Below the pieces are notes generated by a model. It did no database searches. It was not told where the DNA came from and worked only from the letters and a program-made list of their open reading frames with translations. The translations under genes and the position numbers were made by a program. Positions 52,198 to 59,830 of a stretch of 64,000 nucleotides of DNA are shown in pieces. The DNA is taken from IMG/VR virus record IMGVR_UViG_3300031918_000015, positions 1 to 64,000 of that record; one strand, written 5' to 3'. Position 1 is the stretch's first letter, and the number at the start of each line of letters is the position of its first letter. This stretch comes from a virus.

Positions 52198-52626
52198 ATG
52201 AATAAGTATTCAGTATTAAAGGAACAACATCAAAAGGAAATAAACGACTTTCCACTAATGTTTGCATTCAGTAACAAACAATTTGCTGAGGGTATGGAAA
52301 AGTTAGGATTAAAAGAAAATGACACCGATAAAATAATTTCTATAGGTGCTGGTGGATATATGAAAAAATCAGACGAAAAAGCTTTTGATGATATATTAGC
52401 AAGACACGAGGTAGAAAGAAAAGAAGAAGTAAACAACGATACAGACGGAACTGGCTATATATTAGATATGTTTAGTTATGAGTTGTCAAACCATGAATAT
52501 TGTTATACTGGAGATATTAGCGACACTTTAGAGTGTTTGGGATATACTAGAGAAGAAATAAACCAAGATGCAAAACTGTTAAAAGGATTGAATTTAGCTA
52601 TTAATAAATGTAAATATGAAGATTAA
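52198..52626 (+). CDS. Conserved phage/plasmid protein (possibly DUF7659)
   Basis: This 142-residue protein has the pattern FPLMFAFSNKQFAEGMEKLGL...IISIGAGGYMKKSD and SYELSNHEYCYTGDISDTL, which I recognise as a family shared by Firmicutes phages and plasmids (the number DUF7659 is from memory). It follows a motif copy (52175-52184) and AGGAGTG. Function unknown. Confidence 0.65.
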   Translation: MNKYSVLKEQHQKEINDFPLMFAFSNKQFAEGMEKLGLKENDTDKIISIGAGGYMKKSDEKAFDDILARHEVERKEEVNNDTDGTGYILDMFSYELSNHEYCYTGDISDTLECLGYTREEINQDAKLLKGLNLAINKCKYED

Positions 52627-52730
52627 AAATAAAAAAATAATATTAATAAAAAATTATTACAATCTGAAATGATTGTTTAATATAGATAGAGTATAATACA
52701 ATCCACAAACAAGTGGTTAATATAGATAAA

Positions 52731-52764
52731 GACTAGCTTTTTAAAAATAATTAGAAAGTTAGTC
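52731..52764 (+). terminator. Hairpin in the 250-base intergenic gap
   Basis: GACTAGCTTT (52731-52740) and AAAGTTAGTC (52755-52764), 10 bp with one G-U pair. No T-tail. The remainder of 52627-52879 contains a CCAC/GTGG hairpin and a motif copy (52825-52834) but no gene. Confidence 0.5.
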
Positions 52765-52879
52765 TTAAAGTGCATTAATGAATAATATTGAAAGGTGGCT
52801 TGATAAGATGCTGAGATATTGAATAAATTAATAGAGAATAAAACTTAATCAAAAATCAAAAGTAAAGGAATGATTAATT

Positions 52880-53071
52880 ATGACAAATAATTATTATTGT
52901 TATAATCCAGTAAAGAAAGACTTCATTTGCAACATGGGACAAGTATATATTGATACTGGAAAACATTATACAACTAATAAAGAATTTTGGATATTTGAAA
53001 GAGGTGATAAGCTTGATAGTATTTTAAAGAAGTGGAGAATATTCCAAAACATGAGATTTGAACAAAATTAA
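52880..53071 (+). CDS. Small conserved phage-type protein
   Basis: This 63-residue protein starts MTNNYYCYNPVKKDFICNMG after AAAGGAATG and continues with GKHYTTNKEFWIFERGDKLD. The W/F-rich pattern matches a small clostridial phage family, but I cannot name it. Located 33 bases before the winged-helix gene and likely co-transcribed. Confidence 0.55.
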   Translation: MTNNYYCYNPVKKDFICNMGQVYIDTGKHYTTNKEFWIFERGDKLDSILKKWRIFQNMRFEQN

Positions 53072-53104
53072 AAAATACAAAATAAGAGAGGAATTAAAAA
53101 CTAT

Positions 53105-54028
53105 ATGAGAATGAAAGAAAATGATACTTACATAAGAATTGACAATAAATATATAAGAGATGTTGAATACATATTATCCAGTGAGCAATTAACTATATTA
53201 GCATTAATGACTATGAATTTAAGTTGTAAAGGAGGTTGTATATTCTCTATTACATGGTTATTAGATACTTTAAATCACGCTAGAAGTAACAATAGAAAAA
53301 TAAAAGATATCAAAGCTATATTGCAACAGTTTATAAATGATAAAACTATTAAAGTATATGATACGGTATTGAATGAGGATAATATAATAACAGATATAAC
53401 AAATGTAGATAGAAATGATTTATTATATTGCTATGTGGAAGAACCTGAAAATTTCACATTAATATATGATAGGGAATTTTTAGAATTAATAAATATAGCT
53501 CATATAAATAGACTAGATACATATTCATTAATAAACTTTATTGTATACATATATTCATTTATAGATAACAATGAACAAGACGAAGATTATAAGTTATGTT
53601 ATCCATCTTACAATAAGATAAATGAGGATATTGGATTGAGTGAATCAACAATTACAAAATATATTGATATCCTTCAAGAAAATAAAATAATAGAATGTGA
53701 TTATGCAGGATATAAAGAAACTACAAAAGGAAGAATAAGAAATAGTAAAATGTTTTATTGTAGATATCAAGATAAAGAATTATTAATCACTAGAATAAAT
53801 AACTATAGAGAGAAAGAAGGATTTATAAAACAAAATAAATTAAGTAAAAATAAATCAAATATGAAAAGAAGCTTAAAACAAATGATAAATAAATTAAATG
53901 ACAAAATAGATAAAAACACTATTACTGATGTAGAACAAATAAGACTTGATTTGCTACAAGAAGAATATAAGAAAATAGAAGAACAACAAAAAGAAGAAAG
54001 AGAGAAAAAAGAAAAACCCGTTAAATAG
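53105..54028 (+). CDS. Winged-helix replication-type protein
   Basis: This 307-residue protein opens IRIDNKYIRDVEYILSSEQL and has a first helix-turn-helix (about 25-80) and a second (YNKINEDIGLSESTITKYID, about 165-190), the organisation of phage and plasmid initiators with tandem winged helices. The C-terminal 60 residues are a charged coiled coil. A repeat-rich region (54050-54300) and a helicase follow, as in a replication module. The start follows AGAGGAATT. Confidence 0.6.
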   Translation: MRMKENDTYIRIDNKYIRDVEYILSSEQLTILALMTMNLSCKGGCIFSITWLLDTLNHARSNNRKIKDIKAILQQFINDKTIKVYDTVLNEDNIITDITNVDRNDLLYCYVEEPENFTLIYDREFLELINIAHINRLDTYSLINFIVYIYSFIDNNEQDEDYKLCYPSYNKINEDIGLSESTITKYIDILQENKIIECDYAGYKETTKGRIRNSKMFYCRYQDKELLITRINNYREKEGFIKQNKLSKNKSNMKRSLKQMINKLNDKIDKNTITDVEQIRLDLLQEEYKKIEEQQKEEREKKEKPVK

Positions 54029-54049
54029 CTTTTTGCTATTTGTAGATTC

Positions 54050-54300
54050 TCTCTTGACCTTAGTCTATCTGGCTTGTTAGTCTATCTGTTTAATTAATTT
54101 ATCTTGATAGTTAGTCTATATTGATACACTTCAATCGTGCTTAATATTTGAACATGTACATAGTCAATAGTGGTCAACACCAACGCACATTTACTTTAAA
54201 AGTGGTCAAGCTCATACAACTTTTTTTAAAAAGGTGCGTTGGTGACATACAGTAAAATTTAAAAAAGTGCGTGAGCATATGCAAATGAATTTAGAGTTGA
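54050..54300. repeat. Inverted- and direct-repeat cluster, possible origin or control region
   Basis: TTAGTCTATCTG occurs twice and TTAGTCTAT again (54059-54125). The 11-bp arms CACCAACGCAC (54178-54188) and GTGCGTTGGTG (54234-54244) form a large stem. AGTGGTCAA is repeated (54169 and 54201). The cluster sits between a replication-type protein and a helicase. Confidence 0.55.
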
Positions 54301-54342
54301 AATAAATTAAAATAATTTTGAATAAGAGAGGAAGATATAATA

Positions 54343-55956
54343 ATGGAATTAAGAGAATATCAACAAGAAAGTATTAATAAAATAAAAGAATTAAAGATAG
54401 GTGATAAGGGTATAATATCTTTACCAACTGGAACTGGAAAAACTATTGTAATGAGTGGTCTTGTTAAGGAGGAAGCAACAGAAAGAATATTGATAGTTGT
54501 TATGAGTACAGAGTTAAGAGAGCAGACAATTGATAAACTAAAATTTGTATGCGGAGAAAATGTTGATGTTGGAAGTATACAAGGAAAATTAAATGAGTGT
54601 GATAATAATATTATTGTAGCAACAAGACAAAGTTTAACCCATGTAAGAAGTAGTAGATTGAAGGATATAACTGTTAGTGGTGATTTTAAATATATTATAT
54701 TCGATGAATGTCATGTAGCAGTTGAACAAATTAAAAAAATAATTGATGCTATAGGACAAAATTCTATTGTTATTGGAGTAACTGCAACTCCTTATAATCC
54801 AAAAATGGTAGAAATATTTGATAATATAATATATGAAATGACTTTATTAAAAGCTATCAAAAGTGGTTACTTAGTTGAACCAAAAGCAAAGAAAGTATAT
54901 AGTAATACTGATATATCAAATGTTAAAACTATTGGAGGAGAATTCATTCAAAAACATTTAGAAGAAGCTATTAATAATGATGATAGAAATAATATAATAG
55001 TAAAATCTTATTTAGATTATGCACAAGATAGAAAGCACACGATAATATTTGCAAGTGGAATAAATCATGCTAATGCAATAACGCAATGTTTTCAAGATAA
55101 CGGAATAGATGCAAGATCAATTGATAGTACAATAGATTCAACAGAACGCAAAAACACTTTAGAAGATTTTAAAAAAGGAAAATTCAAAATATTAGTAAAT
55201 GTTAGTATATTAACAACGGGTTTTGACTTTCCTGCTTTAGATTGCGTTATAATGGCACGTAGCACTAAGTCTAGAATTTTATATATGCAATGTTTAGGAA
55301 GAGTTTTAAGGTTATCAGAAGGGAAAGAAAATGCACTTATAATTGATATAGGTGATATAACAAAAAAGTTTTCATTGGTTAATATAGATAGTATTTTTAA
55401 TATAACTTTTAAAGATGATGAAACTTTATCAGAAGCTGAGGAAAGAATAAGAAAAGCAGACGAAGACGAAAAGGAATTATTAAGATTAGAACAAGAAGAG
55501 AGAGAAAAACAAAAGATTGAACAATTAAGACTTGAAGCTGAAGAAATAGATTTGTTTAACTCCAATATTAGTAATATATATGAATATTCCAGCCTTGATT
55601 GGTTTGAATGGTATTATAATAAAAACATATATTATATATTGAGTTTAAATGATAAATTAGATATAGTATTAACTAAAGTTGATGATGAATTTATTACATA
55701 TAAATATGAAGATAAGCAATTAATAGAGCATGAAAGAAATGAAAATCTAAAAGAAATAGTAGATAACATTGATAATATGGCTTATACATATGGAAGTAGT
55801 TTTATAGATAAGAATGCTAAATGGAAGAAAGACAAGCCAACAGAGAAGCAAATAGCATGTATTAAAGGGAACTGGAAAGTATATACTAAATTTGATTGTC
55901 ACAAATATTTTAAGAGTAAATCACTATATTTTGCATTTAAAAATCTAGCTAATTAA
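54343..55956 (+). CDS. SF2 DEAD/DEAH-family helicase
   Basis: This 537-residue protein has motif I PTGTGKT (residues 28-34), motif II DECH (121-124), motif III TATPY, motif V TTGFDFPALD and motif VI QCLGRVLR. It is similar to UvsW/RAD25-type phage helicases involved in replication and recombination. The C-terminal 130 residues (KKDKPTEKQIACIKGNW) form an accessory domain often found in these phage proteins. The start follows AGAGAGGAAG. Confidence 0.85.
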   Translation: MELREYQQESINKIKELKIGDKGIISLPTGTGKTIVMSGLVKEEATERILIVVMSTELREQTIDKLKFVCGENVDVGSIQGKLNECDNNIIVATRQSLTHVRSSRLKDITVSGDFKYIIFDECHVAVEQIKKIIDAIGQNSIVIGVTATPYNPKMVEIFDNIIYEMTLLKAIKSGYLVEPKAKKVYSNTDISNVKTIGGEFIQKHLEEAINNDDRNNIIVKSYLDYAQDRKHTIIFASGINHANAITQCFQDNGIDARSIDSTIDSTERKNTLEDFKKGKFKILVNVSILTTGFDFPALDCVIMARSTKSRILYMQCLGRVLRLSEGKENALIIDIGDITKKFSLVNIDSIFNITFKDDETLSEAEERIRKADEDEKELLRLEQEEREKQKIEQLRLEAEEIDLFNSNISNIYEYSSLDWFEWYYNKNIYYILSLNDKLDIVLTKVDDEFITYKYEDKQLIEHERNENLKEIVDNIDNMAYTYGSSFIDKNAKWKKDKPTEKQIACIKGNWKVYTKFDCHKYFKSKSLYFAFKNLAN

Positions 55957-55966
55957 AAGGAATTGA

Positions 55967-55995
55967 GGATATAGAAATATATCCTTTTCTTTATA
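55967..55995 (+). terminator. Terminator after the helicase
   Basis: GGATATA (55967-55973) and TATATCC (55978-55984) around GAAA, with AAAAGGA pairing further and TTTTCTTTAT as tail. Confidence 0.75.
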
Positions 55996-56089
55996 ATTGG
56001 AACTAATGTACCTATATTTAAATGTAAAAAATAACCATATAAAAACCACCTTTTAACAGAATATTATTATATTAATTTATTTAAAAGTT

Positions 56090-56117
56090 CTTGACTTAGG
56101 ATAGAATAAGAGTATAA
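56090..56117 (+). promoter_or_regulatory. Sigma-A promoter flanked by motif copies
   Basis: TTGACT (56090-56095) and TATAAT (56112-56117), 16 bases apart. A reversed motif copy lies upstream (about 56068-56083) and a forward copy downstream (about 56149). Confidence 0.8.
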
Positions 56118-56181
56118 TAATAAGTATAGAAGGTAGTTAATACATAACGAAACAAATTAATATATAAAGGTGGTTGTTAAT

Positions 56182-56739
56182 ATGAAAATAACATGTATGG
56201 AATTGGTAAAAGACTACATAATACAAGAAACTGAAAAAGCTTATGGATTAGATAATGGATATAATAGTAAAATAACAGTATATGGATCAATGCAAGACAA
56301 TATTAAATGGATTCCAAAATCATTAGTTCAAAATATAGATAATAAATTATATGTTTCATATATCACTATTCAAAATAATGGATTATGGGATTGGGTAAAT
56401 AAGAATAGTAAAATAACATTAGATAACGGCAAGAAAAGAGCTTCAGGAAACGAATTAGTATTAAAGAGGTTAAATGCAGAATTAAAAGATAACAATAACT
56501 TAACTTTAATAGTTTGGGATAACAAACAATTCAACAGCTATAGTATAGATAGATTTGAAAGCTATAAACAAGAAGGAAGTAAATTTAATAAAGAATTTAA
56601 CAACTTTGAAGATAACGGAATGGTAGCAGTATTAAAAATTGAAAATAATCAAATAGTTGAAAGTTTAATACAAAATCAAAATATATTAAATGCAAAACAA
56701 ATTGAATTATTAAACTTAGTAATTGAAACATTAGCATAA
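56182..56739 (+). CDS. Unknown protein
   Basis: This 185-residue protein starts MKITCMELVKDYIIQETEKA; the ATG at 56182 follows AAAGGTGGTTGTTAAT. The sequence is mostly helical with a W-rich middle (WDWVNKNSKITLDNGKKRAS). No family was recognised. A strong hairpin follows. Confidence 0.6.
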   Translation: MKITCMELVKDYIIQETEKAYGLDNGYNSKITVYGSMQDNIKWIPKSLVQNIDNKLYVSYITIQNNGLWDWVNKNSKITLDNGKKRASGNELVLKRLNAELKDNNNLTLIVWDNKQFNSYSIDRFESYKQEGSKFNKEFNNFEDNGMVAVLKIENNQIVESLIQNQNILNAKQIELLNLVIETLA

Positions 56740-56743
56740 TTAC

Positions 56744-56763
56744 AAGGTGGATTATTCCACCTT
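56744..56763 (+). terminator. Hairpin after the 56182 gene
   Basis: AAGGTGG (56744-56750) and CCACCTT (56757-56763) around ATTATT. No T-tail. Confidence 0.5.
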
Positions 56764-56787
56764 ATTATAATATAATCAAGAAATGAG

Positions 56788-57276
56788 GTGGTTAATATTA
56801 ATATTAATGATTTAGAGTTATTCAAGATATATTTAAAGATAGACATACAAAGATTATATACAGATAGTGTTACAAATAAAGATCATGAATTGATTGATAA
56901 CTATATTGATACTTTATCTAAAGAAGAATCAGAAATATTCAGACAATTATATCATGATTGCAAATATAATCGTAAAAAGTGCAATATAACTCATAATTCA
57001 ATAAAACTAACGTTAAAATTATATAATGATACTGGCGAAAAGACTTTTCCTTTTATAAATAAAATAGCTTGTAAAGGATGGAGTATAGGAGAAGGGACAT
57101 TTTCATTCTCATTATATTTACTTAATAATGAATTTAGTAAAGAAATTTTTAGTTGGCATAGAGTTAGTGATTGTTTATTAAAAAGATATAAGATTAATAC
57201 ACAACCTGTATATGGATCAATAGGGCATATAGAAATAATTTTAACAGATGACAAGGAGGTGACAGAGGATGTGTAA
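56788..57276 (+). CDS. Unknown protein with unusual start
   Basis: This frame of about 160 residues (NINDLELFKIYLKIDIQRLY...) has no ATG near its ribosome site. The in-frame GTG at 56788 lies within GAGGTGG itself, so a rare ATT start at 56797, spaced correctly after the site, is possible. It overlaps the next gene at ATGTGTAA. The protein shows no known motif. Confidence 0.5.
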   Translation: MVNININDLELFKIYLKIDIQRLYTDSVTNKDHELIDNYIDTLSKEESEIFRQLYHDCKYNRKKCNITHNSIKLTLKLYNDTGEKTFPFINKIACKGWSIGEGTFSFSLYLLNNEFSKEIFSWHRVSDCLLKRYKINTQPVYGSIGHIEIILTDDKEVTEDV

Positions 57277-57439
57277 AGCAGATGCAGACAATTGTATATT
57301 AGCATTAAGAAACTGTATAGAAGAGTATGAGAGATTAGAACAAACAAGTAAAGAACAATATCAAAAGAATGAATTTAAAACTATGAGAAAATCAATGGAA
57401 CAAACTCTTAAGAATTTAGAAAATGAATTTGGAGAATAA
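57269..57439 (+). CDS. Small helical protein (56 residues)
   Basis: MCKADADNCILALRNCIEEY... ends LENEFGE. The ATG follows AAGGAGGTGACAGAGG and overlaps the previous stop by 8 bases. Three Cys and a coiled-coil-like K/E helix. Too short to carry a recognised domain. Confidence 0.6.
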   Translation: MCKADADNCILALRNCIEEYERLEQTSKEQYQKNEFKTMRKSMEQTLKNLENEFGE

Positions 57440-57448
57440 TATAATTGT

Positions 57449-57477
57449 AGAACTCTATAAATTAGAGTTCTTTTTTA
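57449..57477 (+). terminator. Intrinsic terminator
   Basis: AGAACTCT (57449-57456) and AGAGTTCT (57464-57471), 8 bp, followed by TTTTTATAA. Confidence 0.85.
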
Positions 57478-57575
57478 TAATCTAAATATAATTGACAATA
57501 ACAATCAATACCACTTAAAACAACTCTTTTAAGGTGAAAATTAATTAATATTTCTATTAATTTATTAACTTTTTC

Positions 57576-57604
57576 TTGAAATAGTACAAGCTATGTGATA
57601 ATAT
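57576..57604 (+). promoter_or_regulatory. Sigma-A promoter flanked by inverted exact motif copies
   Basis: TTGAAA (57576-57581) and TAATAT (57599-57604), 17 bases apart. TTCTATTAATTTATT lies upstream (57552-57566) and AAACAAATTAATAGAA downstream (57614-57629), so the two copies face each other across the promoter. Confidence 0.8.
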
Positions 57605-57645
57605 AAGGTTGTGAAACAAATTAATAGAAGAAAGAAGGATTTAAA

Positions 57646-58467
57646 ATGAAAAATGAAAAAATATCACAAATAGGGTTTTCAGATGAATTTACATACTGTA
57701 ATATACCTATTAAATATGAGGTCACAGAAGATAAGAAACTGCAATTATATGTTGAAGATTGTGCAAAGTCTTTAGGAATTACACAAACTAAAAATACACA
57801 AAATGGTGATTCTATAACAATAAGATGGGAAAGAGTTTATAGTGATTTAGTAGGTATAGACAGAATCCCCAATAGTGGGGATTTTAAAAAACTTGATAAT
57901 GACACCAAAAAAGAGATAAGAAATAAATTAAAACAAATGACTATTTCTGAATCTGAATTGTACTTGTGGAGTTTTAGAGTTGATGGAGAACAAGGAAAGA
58001 AATTCAGAGAATGGTTGGCTACAGTTGTATTACCTTGTTTAAGAGAATATGGTATATACATAACTAACATGGAGAATATGTCAGCATCAGAAATTGAAAT
58101 TGCAGTAAAGGAAAGAACCGAGGCGTATATATTAAGAAAGCATGGTATAAACATTAGAAAGTCATTAACAGATACTATTAAGAAGTATATTAATCCAGCA
58201 CCATATGAAAGCGATAGATACTATGGAGGGTTTACGAATATAGTCTATAATGTATTGTTTGGATTGGATTGTAAACCATATAAAATTTTAATTGGAGCAG
58301 AAGAAAAGGACAACCTTAGAGATTATTTAAAAGATAAAGATATGTCAACAGAACTTAACCATATATCCAAAGCAGAAGATTTTATGTGTAATTTAATTAT
58401 GTCAGGTGTGAAGGATGAAAAGCAACTAAAAACATTTTTAACTAATTGGTATAGCAATGTAATATAA
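57646..58467 (+). CDS. BRO-family antirepressor
   Basis: This 273-residue protein has a BRO-N domain: QLYVEDCAKSLGITQTKN, IRWERVYSDLVGI, ESELYLWSFRVDGEQGKKFR and LATVVLPCLREYGIYI (about residues 15-140). The C-terminal part is not the Orf6C type of the 2719 gene. It is the third antirepressor-type gene of the window. Promoter with motif copies on both sides. The start follows AAGAAGG. Confidence 0.8.
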   Translation: MKNEKISQIGFSDEFTYCNIPIKYEVTEDKKLQLYVEDCAKSLGITQTKNTQNGDSITIRWERVYSDLVGIDRIPNSGDFKKLDNDTKKEIRNKLKQMTISESELYLWSFRVDGEQGKKFREWLATVVLPCLREYGIYITNMENMSASEIEIAVKERTEAYILRKHGINIRKSLTDTIKKYINPAPYESDRYYGGFTNIVYNVLFGLDCKPYKILIGAEEKDNLRDYLKDKDMSTELNHISKAEDFMCNLIMSGVKDEKQLKTFLTNWYSNVI

Positions 58468-58474
58468 TAAATTA

Positions 58475-58500
58475 AGGACTCTAGAAATAGGGTTCTTTTT
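58475..58500 (+). terminator. Terminator after the BRO gene
   Basis: AGGACTCTA pairs with TAGGGTTCT (two G-U pairs), followed by TTTTATG. Confidence 0.65.
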
Positions 58501-58549
58501 ATGATTTAAAATATATTTACTATTTCTTTTAATTTATTTAGAAAAACGC

Positions 58550-58578
58550 TTGACTAAATCTAAGTCATGACTTATACT
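58550..58578 (+). promoter_or_regulatory. Sigma-A promoter with palindromic operator
   Basis: TTGACT (58550-58555) and TATACT (58573-58578), 17 bases apart. The perfect palindrome TAAGTCATGACTTA (58561-58574) fills the spacer and touches the -10 box. It recurs in the promoter at 59747-59776. Motif copies lie upstream (about 58531) and downstream (about 58594). Confidence 0.85.
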
Positions 58579-58630
58579 AAATATAACAAGTAAAACAAAT
58601 TAATAATAAATAAAAGGGCGGTTGATTTAA

Positions 58631-58750
58631 ATGGCAGTAGTGGTATACACGGACAGAACAGTTAAGGAAGTTAAGTCTGAGGAATTACAAAAGATGTTAA
58701 AAGACCAAGTTGCTAAAGCTAAAATATTCTCATGGTTATATGTTAAATAA
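58631..58750 (+). CDS. Small protein (39 residues)
   Basis: MAVVVYTDRTVKEVKSEELQ... ends FSWLYVK. The ATG follows GGGCGGTTGATTTAA. Directly downstream of the palindrome-bearing promoter. Function unknown. Confidence 0.5.
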   Translation: MAVVVYTDRTVKEVKSEELQKMLKDQVAKAKIFSWLYVK

Positions 58751-58804
58751 ACTTTAGTAACTTACATACATAATAGATTAATAAAATTAAAGGAGTCGAT
58801 TAAA

Positions 58805-59389
58805 ATGAAAAATGTAAAAGAATTAAATTTAATAATAGGTGAAAAATATACAGTATTAAAAACAGATGAATTAGTTCCACTTAGAATATGTGGCATCTTA
58901 AAAGGATATCATTTTGATAAATGGGCACAATATGAAAACTGTTTATATATCTACATACAAAGACCAAGAGTAAAAAGAGTTGACGAAATAATAATATCAA
59001 TAGAAAAGTGTTTTATATTTAAAGGTGATTTTAAAGAAATACACAGGAAAGAAGTTATAAAAGATACTAAAACAATTACTCATTCATTACTTCATAGATG
59101 GACATATAATGATTTAAAGGATGATAAAACATTAGTATATTATCATGATTTTAAAGAAGAATTTAATGTTAATGATAATTTTGATTGTTTCATTGATGTT
59201 ACAGCCGATTATTTAATCAATAACAATATCAAAGGTTATGAAGCTGGAATCAATGAAAACTATATAAGCTATATTAAATCATTGCTAGTAAAATACAATG
59301 TAAATACATTAAAAGAGTATGTAAAAAATGAGGGTTATGTATCATTGATAAATAACATTAATAAAGCGGTTGAATATAAATTGTATTAA
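58805..59389 (+). CDS. Unknown protein
   Basis: This 194-residue protein starts MKNVKELNLIIGEKYTVLKT after AAAGGAGTC. It is mixed alpha/beta with a hydrophilic end. No motif was recognised. In the same operon as the 39-residue gene. Confidence 0.6.
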   Translation: MKNVKELNLIIGEKYTVLKTDELVPLRICGILKGYHFDKWAQYENCLYIYIQRPRVKRVDEIIISIEKCFIFKGDFKEIHRKEVIKDTKTITHSLLHRWTYNDLKDDKTLVYYHDFKEEFNVNDNFDCFIDVTADYLINNNIKGYEAGINENYISYIKSLLVKYNVNTLKEYVKNEGYVSLINNINKAVEYKLY

Positions 59390-59399
59390 TAAATAATAA

Positions 59400-59430
59400 T
59401 AGGGGCTGAAAAGCTCTTTTTATTTACAAT
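59400..59430 (+). terminator. Short terminator
   Basis: GGGGCT pairs with AGCTC around GAAA, followed by TTTTTATTTAC. Confidence 0.6.
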
Positions 59431-59501
59431 AATACTCAATACCATTATAATTATATTCAGCATATAGAAGCTATATAAGAACGTTTAAGGAGGGTTAAAC
59501 A

Positions 59502-59699
59502 ATGGAAGGTATAAAAACATCTAAGGCACAATTACAAGCTGTTAAGACATGGGAAGACAAGAACAAAGATAAAGTTACTTATACTAAAAGTAAATCATCA
59601 TGTAAAAGTTTTATTAAGAATAAAGCAACGTTTGAAGATATAGAAGATATCGAGAAATTAATAAAAGAAGTCAAAGCAAGTAAATATAATAATCTTTAA
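59502..59699 (+). CDS. Small conserved plasmid/phage protein
   Basis: This 65-residue protein (MEGIKTSKAQLQAVKTWEDK then KDKVTYTKSKSSCKSFIKNK) resembles small Firmicutes plasmid and phage proteins with the pattern SKAQLKA..W..KN. The ATG follows AAGGAGGG. Function unknown. Confidence 0.65.
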   Translation: MEGIKTSKAQLQAVKTWEDKNKDKVTYTKSKSSCKSFIKNKATFEDIEDIEKLIKEVKASKYNNL

Positions 59700-59746
59700 G
59701 TAATAAAAAATATATTAAATAATCCTATTAATTTATTAAAAAGTTA

Positions 59747-59776
59747 TTGACAGATATATAAGTCATGACTTATAAT
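59747..59776 (+). promoter_or_regulatory. Sigma-A promoter with the same palindromic operator
   Basis: TTGACA (59747-59752) and TATAAT (59771-59776), 18 bases apart. TAAGTCATGACTTA (59759-59772) occupies the same place relative to the -10 box as at 58561. A reversed exact motif copy lies upstream (59725-59734). Confidence 0.85.
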
Positions 59777-59830
59777 AGATACATAGAGAACAAGTAAACA
59801 AATTAAATAAATGAAGCGAGGTAATGTAAA

